In this document: positions 47,369 to 56,226 of the stretch, piece by piece | Layout: each line of letters begins with the position of its first letter | How positions within the stretch are numbered: the first letter of the stretch is position 1 | From: CAMDPA01 sp963825625 | Lineage (GTDB): Bacteria > Pseudomonadota > Alphaproteobacteria > Rhizobiales > Hyphomicrobiaceae | Length of the DNA stretch: 64,000 nt | NCBI GenBank assembly: GCA_963825625.1 | Contig: CAWGUF010000028.1 | Coordinates: 1-64,000 of the forward strand | Direction: 5' to 3' | Notes under the pieces: generated by a model | The model's input: the letters and a program-made list of their open reading frames with translations, nothing else | Databases searched by the model: none | What the model was told of the DNA's origin: nothing | Made by a program: the position numbers and the translations under genes

Positions 47369-48061
47369 TCAATGGCCATTATCATCGGCGATCATGACGC
47401 AGAGCCGGCGCGGGCCATGGGCGCCGAGCACCGGGATGCCTCCAATGTCGGCGGATCTTGACGGACCAGATATCAGGTTGAGCGTCCTGGGCATTCCGCT
47501 GGCGGCAAGAGCAGCAGCCCTGACGCGGGGGAACGCATCCTCCAGCGCACCAACGACGTCCTGGCGGCGGACGACGACGATCGCGGTGTCCGGCAAGAAG
47601 CTCAGCGTCACCGGATTGTCCGGTCCAGACGCCACGATCACCGTACCGGTCTCGGCGACTGCGGCCAGCGCACGGGTCATGCCGACCGTGTCGGTGGGCT
47701 CTGCTGGACCGCTGCGCACAAGCAGACCGGCGGTCCCGCTCCAAGGAAGGCTCGAAAGCCAGTCATCCGCGCCGATTCTGATTTCGAGCGGCAGCTTCGA
47801 GGATCGAAGATAGTCCGCCACGGCAGCGGGCAAACGCCGGCTGTCGCTGATGACGATCATCTCGCCGGCGGCAAGCTTCAGCCAGTGCCCCAGGATGGCG
47901 ATCAACTCGTCCGTCGGCTTTCCCGCCACGCGCGAAGTTTCGATATGGCGGATGGGAGACGCCAGCCGCTGCTCGGCATGCGCGCGTCCGGCATCTTGGC
48001 GACCTGCTGCGGCGAGGCCTGCGCGCACCTTGGACAGGATGACGTCCCGACTGGAGCTCAT
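47369..48061 (-). CDS. lutC: LutC/YkgG-family LUD-domain protein
   Basis: A 230-residue LUD-domain protein, the LutC subunit of the L-lactate utilisation complex. The visible core is VGMTRALAAVAETGTVIVAS and VVVRRQDVVGALEDAFPRV, then ISGPSRSADIGGIPVLGAHG, the conserved LUD ending. The start at 48061 overlaps the lutB stop (ATGA), so the two are translationally coupled. A longer start at 48091 is unlikely. No lutA is present. Confidence 0.88.
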   Translation of the reverse strand: MSSSRDVILSKVRAGLAAAGRQDAGRAHAEQRLASPIRHIETSRVAGKPTDELIAILGHWLKLAAGEMIVISDSRRLPAAVADYLRSSKLPLEIRIGADDWLSSLPWSGTAGLLVRSGPAEPTDTVGMTRALAAVAETGTVIVASGPDNPVTLSFLPDTAIVVVRRQDVVGALEDAFPRVRAAALAASGMPRTLNLISGPSRSADIGGIPVLGAHGPRRLCVMIADDNGH

Positions 48062-49486
48062 CGCGGCACTCCACGCCGGCTCTCCGCCCACAACTGCTGG
48101 AAGGTGCGCCCCTCAGGGGCAGGAAAATCGCGATATCTCGTCCAGCCGCCGGCCAGGGGAAGCCATCGAAAAGCCCCGCGCCTGCGTCCAAGGGCACCGA
48201 GCGCGGCGGCGGCAAACCTGGCGATCAGGTGATAAAGGCGCGGGTGGCGGGCCGCGAACGCCCATGTCCTCAATCCCAGCCGGAAGACAAAACCTCCGCC
48301 GCCGGCTTCGAAATGCGCCTCCCGGTGCAGCCGCATCAATTTCGGTAGCGGGATCTTGACTGGGCAGACGTCCGCGCACTTGCCGCAGAACGTGGATGCC
48401 TTGGGCAGATCGGCGGCGGCCGAGACGCCCAGAAGCGCCGGTGAGACGACTGCACCGATTGGTCCGGGATACACCCAGCCATAGGCGTGACCGCCGATCG
48501 CGCCGTAAACCGGGCAATGGTTCATGCAAGCGCCGCACCGGATGCAACGCAGAACCTCGCGCATCTCCGACGCCAACAATTCGGAGCGGCCATTGTCGAG
48601 CAGGACGACGTGGTATTCACGTGGCCCGTCAGGATCGGCCGGACGGCGCGGGCCGGTCGACAGCGTCGTATAGACCGAGATCTCCTGTCCGGTGGCCGAG
48701 CGAGCCAGAAGCCGAAGCAGGGCCGCGACGTCCTCCAGGGTCGGCACCACCTTGTCGATCGAGGCCACGACGATATGGACGCGAGGCAGCGACTGCGAGA
48801 GGTCGCCGTTGCCTTCATTTGTCACGATCACGGAAGAACCGGTCTCGGCGACCAGAAAGTTGGCACCGGTGATGCCGACGTCGGCGGCCAGAAAAGTCTC
48901 ACGCAGAACCCCTCGCGCTTCGGCGACCAGCTGTTGTGCTTCGCCAAGCGAGCGGTCTGCAGGAAGCGATGTGTGCGTGCGGCGAAACTCGGCCTCGACC
49001 TGGGTCTGGGTCAGATGAATAGCCGGCGTGATGATGTGACTGGGCGCCTCGCCACGCAGTTGAACGATGTATTCGCCGAGGTCGGTCTCAACCACCTTCA
49101 ATCCGGCGGCCTCGAGGTGGTGATTGAGAGCGATCTCCTCGGCGATCATCGACTTGCCTTTGGCGACGAGACTGGCGTTCGCCTGTCGGCAGATGCGCAG
49201 CACGATGTCACGCGCCTCGGCAGCATCGAGAGCCCAGTGGACGCTGGCGCCGGCCTCCTTTGCGCGCTGCTCGTAGATCTCCAGATAGTGATCGAGGTTT
49301 GCTAGCGTCTGATCCTTGATATCGCGGCCGATGTCGCGCAAAGATTTCGAACTCGGGCAATCGCTCGTAGGCGGCACGGCGTTGGGCGACGAGCCCGTTC
49401 GGCAGCCCGGCGAGGGCCTGCTGAAGCTGTCGGTCAGCAAGCGCGGCGCGTGCGTTGGCCGGAAAATTGCGTGTGGCGATCTGCAT
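48058..49486 (-). CDS. lutB: LutB-family iron-sulphur LUD-domain protein (one N-terminal frameshift)
   Basis: Iron-sulphur subunit of LutABC-type lactate oxidation. The LUD domain contains SMIAEEIALNHHLEAAGLKV and DVGITGANFLVAETGSSVIV. Two 4Fe-4S clusters follow from CIRCGACMNHCPVYGAIGG and CGKCADVCPVKIPLPKLM. The authentic N-terminus is MQIATRNFPANARAALADRQ, starting at 49486. A single-base shift near 49345, after RRAAYERLPEFE, separates it from SLRDIGRDIKDQTLANLD; the repaired length is about 475 residues. It is co-transcribed with lutC. Confidence 0.88.
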
Positions 49487-49658
49487 TCACACATTATACC
49501 GCGTGCCAGAGTCTTGCGATATGGTCGATATGAGCCGGGGCCAGCATATCCGACCTCGTCAGGCCGGCGGCTCAGATTACCGGGGGGATCTTGTTCAATG
49601 ACTTCTGATTCAGGGCATTCACCCGTGGCTTGCCGGCGCAGGCGCCCTGCTGCTGCTG

Positions 49659-49940
49659 GTGGGCATCATCATCCGCCGCATGATCGCAGGCTGGGACCTT
49701 TCGGGTATCGCCACCGAGACGGCCTGGCAGTTGGCGCGCGGCAAGCGGACGGCCGAAACACCGACCGCGTTCGAGGCCAAACTGAAGGAGATCGCGGCAG
49801 ACGGTACAGCCACCGGGGCTGGCCGACGGGCGGCCGGCGTGGCGGTCAGGCATGTGTTGGCGCAGGTGCTGGGAATAGCGTCATGGATCACGATCCTCGC
49901 CGGGTGTGCCCTCGTGGCGGCAGCCGTGCTGTGGAAGTAG
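49659..49940 (+). CDS. Small hypothetical membrane protein
   Basis: 93 residues from GTG 49659. The same frame is open upstream to TGA 49599-49601 and encodes IHPWLAGAGALLLLVG, so the true start may lie earlier, or at ATG 49598 in another frame if one base is wrong here too. It has two hydrophobic segments, one at the N-terminus and one at the C-terminus (ASWITILAGCALVAAAVLW), flanking a polar central region with Arg/Lys. I do not recognise a family. It lies divergent from lutB and 130 bases before the TauE-type gene. Confidence 0.55.
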   Translation: MGIIIRRMIAGWDLSGIATETAWQLARGKRTAETPTAFEAKLKEIAADGTATGAGRRAAGVAVRHVLAQVLGIASWITILAGCALVAAAVLWK

Positions 49941-50072
49941 TGGCGGCAAGGTATTGTCGCTTCAGCTAAAAAAGCAAAGCTCGCCGTCCGGCACTTGCAT
50001 AACCGGGTTGGCCGGTCCCCACGGACATGGCGCAGCAGTCTGCGCCCGCTCCCACTCTCTCCGGACACCCTG

Positions 50073-50837
50073 ATGCCCGATTTTTTCTCGACCTTCGACC
50101 CGAAAACGTGGGCCCTCATCGGGGCCGCGTTTTTCGTCGCCGGGGCCGTCAAAGGCGTGGTAGGGCAGGGTCTGCCCAGTGTCGTCCTGGCGTTGTTGAC
50201 GGTTGTGATCGGGCTGAAGCCGGCCCTGGCGCTGCTGGTGGTGCCGACGTTCGTGACTAATGTCTGGCAAGCGCTTCAGGGCAAGGCACTGTTGGCTATC
50301 CTCAAGCGCACATGGACGTTGCTCGTCGCAGCAACCGCCGGCGTCTGGCTGGGCGTAAGCGTGCTGGCGGCGGCCGATGCGAAGATCATGACAATGATCA
50401 TGGGGGTCGTGCTGGCAGCGTACGGAGCACTCGGCCTCGTGCGCCCCGTATTGCCGATGCCCGCCCGCCATCATGAGGTATGGATGGCTCCGACCGTTGG
50501 TGTCATCAACGGCGTGCTTTCAGGCATGACGGGTTCACTCGCGATGCCAGGCGTGCCCTATATGCAGGCGCTCGGCTTCGACAAGAATACGCTGGTGCAA
50601 GGCATGGGGCTGCTGTTCACCGTTGTAAGTGTGGCAATGGCCATCGCCATGTCGGGGCATCAATTGCTCACGCTCGAGCTCGCTGGTGCGTCAACTGCCG
50701 GCATCGTTCCTGCGCTGGCCGGCATGTGGGCTGGTCAGCTCATCCGTCATCGGCTTTCGGAAGAAACTTTCAAGCGGACCATGTTCATTTCGCTGGTTGC
50801 TATTGGATTCTTCATCGCCTCCCGCGCGATGCTGTGA
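50073..50837 (+). CDS. TauE/SafE-family sulphite exporter-like permease
   Basis: A 254-residue inner-membrane protein with about seven or eight hydrophobic segments. The family repeats appear as GAAFFVAGAVKGVVGQGLPS near the N-terminus and TVGVINGVLSGMTGSLAMPG in the second half. Family members export sulphite, sulphoacetate or other small anions. The substrate here is unknown. ATG 50073 is chosen because the first membrane segment follows directly; the frame is open back to 49995. Confidence 0.88.
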   Translation: MPDFFSTFDPKTWALIGAAFFVAGAVKGVVGQGLPSVVLALLTVVIGLKPALALLVVPTFVTNVWQALQGKALLAILKRTWTLLVAATAGVWLGVSVLAAADAKIMTMIMGVVLAAYGALGLVRPVLPMPARHHEVWMAPTVGVINGVLSGMTGSLAMPGVPYMQALGFDKNTLVQGMGLLFTVVSVAMAIAMSGHQLLTLELAGASTAGIVPALAGMWAGQLIRHRLSEETFKRTMFISLVAIGFFIASRAML

Positions 50838-50890
50838 AGCGGCGCAGGCGGCGGCGGCGGCTTGTCGCGGTAGAGAATTCGACGCGCGCC

Positions 50891-51667
50891 TCAGCCGCCG
50901 CGCCATAATAGCTCCGGCCGATATTCGAAGTGCATGGTGTCGTAGTGATACCACTTACCGCCCCAGATGAAGCCGTGACGCTCGAAGATGCGCACGATCT
51001 CATGCGGGATCCGGTTCTTGTAGGGATAGCGCCCCTGCGCATCCGGTTTCGTCCAGCGCCAGTAATTCGCGTGCTGCAAATTGATATCTATCGCTATTCC
51101 GTAGGCGTGCATGCTGAGCCGTCCGGTGCCGGCGATGACCCGGCAATTGTAGGTTCCCGCGCTCGGCGTGAGGTAGGCGATGAGGTGCTTCGGCAGCCGG
51201 TCGAGCTCAGCCGACACCTTGGAGAGCTGACGTGCGGCACCATTGACTGCAGAGAACAGCACCTTTCCGCCGCCATGCTTCGGCAGCCATTCGACCGTAA
51301 CAAGGTTGGGGCGAACACCGCCCTGCTGACAGTTGCCGTACATCTTGTCGAACAGCGGCTGGTAGCGGACGCGACCGGGGTCGTGCTGGTATCGCGGCGG
51401 AGTGCCGGCCTTGCCGATCGGATAGGCCTGCGCGAACATGTCCTCGATATCCGGGTCAACGAGCATCGCTTCGAGCGACTTCGACCCCTTGCCGTCGTCG
51501 AGGCGCATGCGGGTGCCGTCCTTCCAGACGAGCATGCCGTTATCTATGCCGGCCAGCACGTCTCGATAGGCTGCGAGCAGCGCCTCCGGCGAGCGCCCAG
51601 CATCGCTGGCCGGAGCTGCGCAAGGTGCAAGAGCACAAGCCAGCACCCAGGCACAGTGGCGTTTCAT
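50891..51667 (-). CDS. M15-family peptidase (D-alanyl-D-alanine carboxypeptidase-like)
   Basis: A 258-residue exported protein with a signal peptide (MKRHCAWVLACALAPCAAPA). The zinc-site motif SMHAYGIAIDIN (SxHxxGxAxD) and the later HYDTMHFEYRPELL (His ligand) match peptidase M15 (VanY/extensin-like). It probably trims peptidoglycan peptides in the periplasm. Starts at 51676 or 51685 are possible alternatives. The next gene upstream on the same strand, CMD-like, ends 21 bases before it, so they are likely co-transcribed. Confidence 0.88.
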   Translation of the reverse strand: MKRHCAWVLACALAPCAAPASDAGRSPEALLAAYRDVLAGIDNGMLVWKDGTRMRLDDGKGSKSLEAMLVDPDIEDMFAQAYPIGKAGTPPRYQHDPGRVRYQPLFDKMYGNCQQGGVRPNLVTVEWLPKHGGGKVLFSAVNGAARQLSKVSAELDRLPKHLIAYLTPSAGTYNCRVIAGTGRLSMHAYGIAIDINLQHANYWRWTKPDAQGRYPYKNRIPHEIVRIFERHGFIWGGKWYHYDTMHFEYRPELLWRGG

Positions 51668-51687
51668 GGCTCTCATGCGCGCCATGC

Positions 51688-52272
51688 TCAGAACTTGCCC
51701 GGCGCTGCCTTGACGTGCGGCTCGTCGATCTGAAGGCGGAACGTTTTCACAAACAATGCATTGGCATAGTAGGACGTTGCGCAGTGGGCAAGCTCGACGA
51801 TCTGCTGGGTTGGGAAATGCCGCTCGACGTCGGCGTAGGTTGCATCGGACACGTTGCCGCCGTCGCAGATGCCGTCGACAAAGGCGAGCAGGGCCTGCTC
51901 CTGCGGTGTGAACAGGGCGGCATGCGGACGCCAGTCCTTCAGAGCCGCGATCTGCTGTTCGCTCAGGCCGGCACGCTTGCCCAGCGGCACGTGATGGTCC
52001 AGCTCGTAGGCGCAGTCCATCATGGTTGCGGTACGCAGGATCGTCAGCTCTAGCAGTTTGCGGGAAAGCTGGCATTTGTTGCGCAGCGTGATGGCATAGT
52101 CGCCGCGCACCTTGGCGAGGATCGGGGCGTGCCCCTGGATCCGGTGCAGGTTGATGATCTGGCCGCCGCTCGCCAGGGTGGCCTTGAATTTTTCTTCCAG
52201 AATTGGGTCGAGCTGATCAGGAAGCGGGGGCAGGCGAGAGACCTTGCGCGTGTGCTGGTATTCATCGGACAT
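51688..52272 (-). CDS. Carboxymuconolactone decarboxylase / AhpD-like protein
   Basis: A 194-residue all-helical protein of the CMD/AhpD superfamily: QLSRKLLELTILRTATMMDC, then AYELDHHVPLGKRAGLSEQQ with the paired His, and VELAHCATSYYANALFVK. A CxxC pair is not present, so a typical AhpD peroxidase is unlikely. Start 52272 (MSDEYQH) is chosen over 52287. It is distinct from the CMD-like protein at 29212. Confidence 0.85.
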   Translation of the reverse strand: MSDEYQHTRKVSRLPPLPDQLDPILEEKFKATLASGGQIINLHRIQGHAPILAKVRGDYAITLRNKCQLSRKLLELTILRTATMMDCAYELDHHVPLGKRAGLSEQQIAALKDWRPHAALFTPQEQALLAFVDGICDGGNVSDATYADVERHFPTQQIVELAHCATSYYANALFVKTFRLQIDEPHVKAAPGKF

Positions 52273-52459
52273 CGTTCGGCGCTCCAATCCGGCGTTCTGC
52301 TCCAGTATGGCTGTCAGTGTGGCGGCTCATCCGGTTGCAGGCAAGTGGACTGGTCGACCGGGAGCCTTGTTGACGCATAGTGCGAGCTATAAAGTGCCCG
52401 CGAACCGGGCCGACTGCCCATCATCGCCGCCCGAATGACAGCTCCTGACTGGCAGACCA

Positions 52460-53353
52460 ATGGCAATCAAAAGCATGACGGGCTTTGCCCGCACGGACGG
52501 GACACTCGATCTGGGGGGCGGCACAGCCCGATGGCATTGGGAGGCGCGATCGGTCAACGGCCGCGGGCTGGATGTCAGGTTCCGGCTGCCCCCGGGCTTC
52601 AATTTGTTGGAACCGAAACTTCGCGAGGCGTCGCAGAAGCGGCTCACGCGCGGCAACGTCACCATGACGCTCAATCTGCAGCGAGACGGTGCGGGAGCGG
52701 TGATACGGCTCAACGAGGCGGCACTTGCGCAGGTGCTGCGGGCCGCGGAGCGGGTGAGAGAGCTGACAGGAGGCGAACCGCCCCGGGTGGATGCCCTGAT
52801 TTAGATACGGGGTGTCCTAGAGGTCAACGAGCAGGAACCAGGCGCCAACACTGAGCTCGCCGCGGCTCTGATCGCCAGTGCCGAGAGCGCGTTCGACGAA
52901 TTGGTGCGGGCGCGGGGCGCGGAAGGGGAGCGTCTGGCCGCGATCATTCAAGAGCAGCTGAGCGCGATCGAGACACAGGTGGCGATCGCGGCGTCCTCGC
53001 CATCACGCAGCATCGAGGCGATCGAGAGCCGGCTTGGCGAGCAGGTGCGCAGACTGACCGAGGCTTCGGCGGCGCTGGACCCGACGCGGCTGCACCAGGA
53101 AGCGGTACTGGTTGCCACCCGCATCGACATCGAGGAGGAGATCAAGCGGCTGGGTGCCCACATTGCCGCCGCGCAAGAGCTGCTGGCAACAAGCGGCGCA
53201 GTGGGCCGCAAATTCGACTTCCTGGCGCAGGAGTTCAACCGGGAGGCGAACACCCTGTGCTCGAAAGCCAACGATGGCGATATCACGCGCGCGGGGCTAC
53301 AGCTGAAGGCAATCATCGACCAGCTGCGCGAGCAGGTGCAAAACATCGAATGA
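52460..53353 (+). pseudogene. yicC: YicC-family endoribonuclease-like protein with in-frame TAG
   Basis: YicC-type stress-linked protein/RNase, 297 codons. The N-terminal YicC domain begins AIKSMTGFARTDG, with SVNGRGLDVRFRLPPGF. The C-terminal DUF1732 has RIDIEEEIKRLGAHIAAAQE and VGRKFDFLAQEFNREANTLC. A single TAG at 52802-52804 splits the gene inside DALI-x-IRGVLEV, where a sense codon is expected; no indel is needed. gmk follows, the conserved yicC-gmk order. TAG ends other genes normally in this window (rpsO, the XRE gene), so reassignment is not supported; a point error or mutation is likely. Confidence 0.85.
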
Positions 53354-53369
53354 GACCCGGGGCGCGACC

Positions 53370-54027
53370 TTGACAGACACTCCTCTCACAAAACCGCCCA
53401 GGATCGACAGGCGCGGGTTGCTGCTGGTGCTGTCCTCGCCCTCGGGCGCAGGCAAGACCACGCTCTCCCGTCGGTTGCTCGAGGCGGACAGCGAGATCGG
53501 CATATCAGTGTCGGTGACGACGCGGCCGCCGCGTCCTGGCGAAGTCGATGGCCGGGACTATCATTTCGTCGATGACGCCCGAATTCATGGCGATGCGCGA
53601 GGCCGGCGGGCTGCTGGAATGGGCGCGCGTATTCGATCATCACTATGGTACGCCGCTGGCGCCGGTAGAGGCTGCGATAGAGGACGGGCGCGATGTGCTG
53701 TTCGACATCGACTGGCAGGGTGCGCAACAGCTGGAGGAAAAGCTGCCGCAGGACCTCGTCCGCGTGTTCATCCTGCCGCCGTCAGCAGAGGTGCTTGGAC
53801 AACGGTTGGCGGCTCGCGCGCAAGACACAGCGGAAGTCGTTGCCCGCCGGATGCGTGCAGCTTCCGCAGAGATCAGCCATTGGGCCGAATACGACTACGT
53901 CATCGTCAATGCCGATCTGGAGGCGAGCGTTGCGGGACTGCGCTCCATCCTCATCGCGGAGCGGCTCAAGCGATCGCGCATGACCGGGCTGATGGCGTTC
54001 GTACGCGAGATGCAAAAGGGCCTGTGA
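53370..54027 (+). pseudogene. gmk: Guanylate kinase (one-base frameshift)
   Basis: Phosphorylates GMP to GDP; essential. TTG 53370 starts the frame. The P-loop SSPSGAGKTTLSRRLL and VTTRPPRPGEVDGRDYHFV (GMP binding) are in the first frame. One extra C near 53579 (GCCCGAATTC) shifts to EFMAMREAGGLLEWARVFDHHYGTP and DVLFDIDWQGAQQL. The repaired protein is about 218 residues, the normal size. The lesion pattern matches the other single-base insertions in the window, so it is probably a consensus error. Confidence 0.9.
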
Positions 54028-54072
54028 GGTCCGGGCGCGGCCGGCAATCGGAGCCAGCGGCCGGCGACCAGC

Positions 54073-54693
54073 TCAATAAATCGTTTCCTTGACCCGCTGC
54101 GGGTAGGCTGCATCGTGAGCTGTTGCGTCGATCTCCCCGCGGGTCAATGCCTCGACGATCTGTCCGGGTGAGGGTAGCTCCGAGGGCGCCACATGGCCGG
54201 CCGCGTCCCACAGGCGGGAGCGGATCAAGGCCTTTGGGCACTGGAAGTACATGCGCTCGACCGTAACGATGATGACGGTCTGCGGCGCCTTGCCCTGCAT
54301 CTCGAACGAGTTGCACAATTGCGGGTCGGCGGAAATCACGGCACGGCCATTGATGCGCATTGTCTGGCCGATGCCGGGGATCAAGAACAAAAGCGAGATG
54401 CGCGGATCGCGGACAATGTTGCGCAGACTATCGATCCGGTTGTTGCCGCGGCGATCGGGAATCATCACCGTCTTGGCATCGACGACGCGCACGAAGCCGG
54501 CCGGGTCGCCGCGCGGCGAGCAGTCAAGCCCTTCCGGCCCCACCGTTGCGACGACCATGAAAGGCGATTTCTCGATGAAGGCCCGATAGTGATCGGAGAT
54601 GTGGTCGATCTCCTTGATGACGGCGACCTGCATCGGTTTGCCATAGAGCCGATCGAGGTCGGCCTCGGTGGTGACGTGATGGCTGGCTGTCAT
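54073..54693 (-). CDS. PPOX-type flavoprotein (MSMEG_1061-like pyridoxamine 5'-phosphate oxidase family)
   Basis: A 206-residue FMN-binding split-barrel protein. The characteristic motifs are SPFMVVATVGPEGLDCSPRG, PGFVRVVDAKTVMIPDRRGN and LLFLIPGIGQTMRINGRA, then FQCPKALIRSRLW near the end. Family members act as flavin reductases or F420/FMN oxidoreductases; the substrate is unknown. It is read from the reverse strand, downstream of the TRAP binding-protein gene and separated from it by an intrinsic terminator. Confidence 0.88.
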   Translation of the reverse strand: MTASHHVTTEADLDRLYGKPMQVAVIKEIDHISDHYRAFIEKSPFMVVATVGPEGLDCSPRGDPAGFVRVVDAKTVMIPDRRGNNRIDSLRNIVRDPRISLLFLIPGIGQTMRINGRAVISADPQLCNSFEMQGKAPQTVIIVTVERMYFQCPKALIRSRLWDAAGHVAPSELPSPGQIVEALTRGEIDATAHDAAYPQRVKETIY

Positions 54694-54758
54694 CGTATGC
54701 TCCCGAGTTCGCGCGCATCAGCCTGCGAGAGTAGCGCCAGGGGCGGCGTGCGCAAATG

Positions 54759-54786
54759 AAAAGAGCGCCGGACCGGGCCGGCGCTC
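54759..54786 (-). terminator. Intrinsic terminator of the TRAP binding-protein gene
   Basis: A perfect 9-bp stem GAGCGCCGG/CCGGCGCTC (54763-54771 with 54778-54786) with a 6-base loop. On the reverse strand it is followed by TTTT, 32 bases after the dctP-type stop codon. Confidence 0.85.
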
Positions 54787-54817
54787 GAATTGATTGGCGA
54801 TGCAGTGGCGCAGACCA

Positions 54818-55822
54818 TCAGTCGAGACTATACATCAGCGACTTCAGCTTCTTGTAGTCGACATGATAGTTCTTGATGGCGTCGTTCTGTGCCCACTTCG
54901 CATCGTAGATCGTCTTGAGATAGGCCTGCCGCACCTTGCCGGTGAGGTTGACAACCTTGACGCCGGCGGCCTCCTGCTTCTTGTCGTCGGCAGCGAACTT
55001 GGGCACAACCAGATCGTTGCTGCTTTCCTCGTAGAGCCTGCCCTGCTCGGCCAGCAAGTCCTTGTGAGCCTTGCTGAGCTTGTCGTACTTGGCCTTGTTG
55101 ATGATCACGAAATAGGTGGAGCCGTAGAACGTGGGCTCGATGCGGTATTTGAGAAACCGCTCCCAGCCGTAGGTGGCGACCGAGCCGCGCGGCCAGGCCA
55201 TGCCTTCCACCACCCCGCGCTCCAGTCCGGCGAAAACATCGCCGGGCGCCATCGTAACCACCGTGGCTCCCATCGCCTTGAACATCGGATTGTAGAGACC
55301 TGTGGAGCGCACTTTCTTGCCGGTGAGATCGAGGCCGGTGTTCTCGCTGAGCTTGGGCTCAGTCGTCATGTAGACGTAGAAGGAGGAAACCTTGGTACCG
55401 GCCCAGGCAACGATGTGGGAATTGAGGCCTTTATTCCAAGCCTCCTCCAGCATTGCCATGGCGCCGTTCTTGCGCATCTCCGCGAGCGACTTGTTGTGCA
55501 CGCCTGGGAGGCGAGCCTCAGGCAAATCGCCGCCATAATAGGCGGTCGGGCAATGGATCATGTCGATCAGGCCGCGCTTGACCGCGGAACCCTGCTTGGT
55601 GAACGGTGTGACCTCGGGACCACCCAGATAGCTGAGCGTCAGACCCGCCTTTTTCGCATTGATGGGCTCCAGGAAGCCCTTCAAAAACACCTCCACGTGA
55701 TCATGGGCCCGTTGCTGACAGGATGTCACCTTGATCACGGTATCGGCGGCAAAGGCGGGCACCGCGCTTGCCAGGGCGGCGGCACCGGCCAGGGTCGCCG
55801 AAATCAGTGTGCGGTAATGCAT
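54818..55822 (-). CDS. TRAP transporter substrate-binding protein (DctP family)
   Basis: A 334-residue periplasmic protein with a signal peptide (cleavage near VPAFAA). The DctP fold shows GPEVTPFTKQGSAVKRGLID, LDLTGKKVRSTGLYNPMFKA (ligand Arg region) and the APGDVFAGLERGVVEGM motif typical of C4-dicarboxylate-like TRAP binding proteins. GGGAGGA precedes the start. The membrane subunits DctQ and DctM are not adjacent, so this is an orphan binding protein in the window. Confidence 0.92.
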   Translation of the reverse strand: MHYRTLISATLAGAAALASAVPAFAADTVIKVTSCQQRAHDHVEVFLKGFLEPINAKKAGLTLSYLGGPEVTPFTKQGSAVKRGLIDMIHCPTAYYGGDLPEARLPGVHNKSLAEMRKNGAMAMLEEAWNKGLNSHIVAWAGTKVSSFYVYMTTEPKLSENTGLDLTGKKVRSTGLYNPMFKAMGATVVTMAPGDVFAGLERGVVEGMAWPRGSVATYGWERFLKYRIEPTFYGSTYFVIINKAKYDKLSKAHKDLLAEQGRLYEESSNDLVVPKFAADDKKQEAAGVKVVNLTGKVRQAYLKTIYDAKWAQNDAIKNYHVDYKKLKSLMYSLD

Positions 55823-56226
55823 GAACGTCCTCCCTTGTTGTTGTCGCGAAGTGCGGCAGCCTTGAATACCGGCCCCCACCTGCGACATTATACTAAGCTT
55901 CTTCCCATATACGACATGCCTGGACCTGACAATGTTTGTGACTGCCGGTGTGCTCGCGTGGTGATCGCGAAAGTCGTTCGGGAGCAAGCGGCAAACTGGA
56001 TACGACCTTCGGAATCGGGTCACTCGTGTTCCGGTATTGATTTGCTTCCCTGTGCGGCCAGATTCCGAGCAAATGTCAGAACCATGAGGAACGCTGGCAA
56101 CATGATGATTGCAGGGCAGCTTCTGTACCTGACGTTTGGTCAGGGGTCTCGCCGCAAGCGGTTACCAAACGTCAGATGCGCTATACTCGTTGTGACCTAT
56201 TTCGATCCGGCGACGTCGGCACAAGC
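55823..56226. other. Intergenic region with second copy of the two-hairpin element
   Basis: A 404-base gap between divergent genes: the TRAP binding-protein gene (reverse) and the GyrI-like gene (forward). It holds the inverted element copy B (56023-56188). A TATACT sequence at the element's right end (56182-56187) could serve as a -10 for the GyrI-like gene, but no good -35 is visible. No small gene is recognised. Confidence 0.6.
56023..56188 (-). repeat. Two-hairpin dispersed element, copy B (inverted relative to copy A)
   Basis: The reverse complement of this stretch aligns along its length with 16482-16648. Blocks shared almost exactly include CTGACGTTTGGT/ACCAAACGTCAG (56129-56140 with 56164-56175) and the string GTTCCTCATGGTTCTGACAT followed by TTTGCTCGGAA. 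Loop sequences and the inter-hairpin spacer differ more. The second hairpin is decayed: arm 56068-56083 is intact but its partner is reduced to ATTTGCT (56040-56046), with GTCAGAACC lost. Copy B is therefore the degraded member of the pair. Confidence 0.88.
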
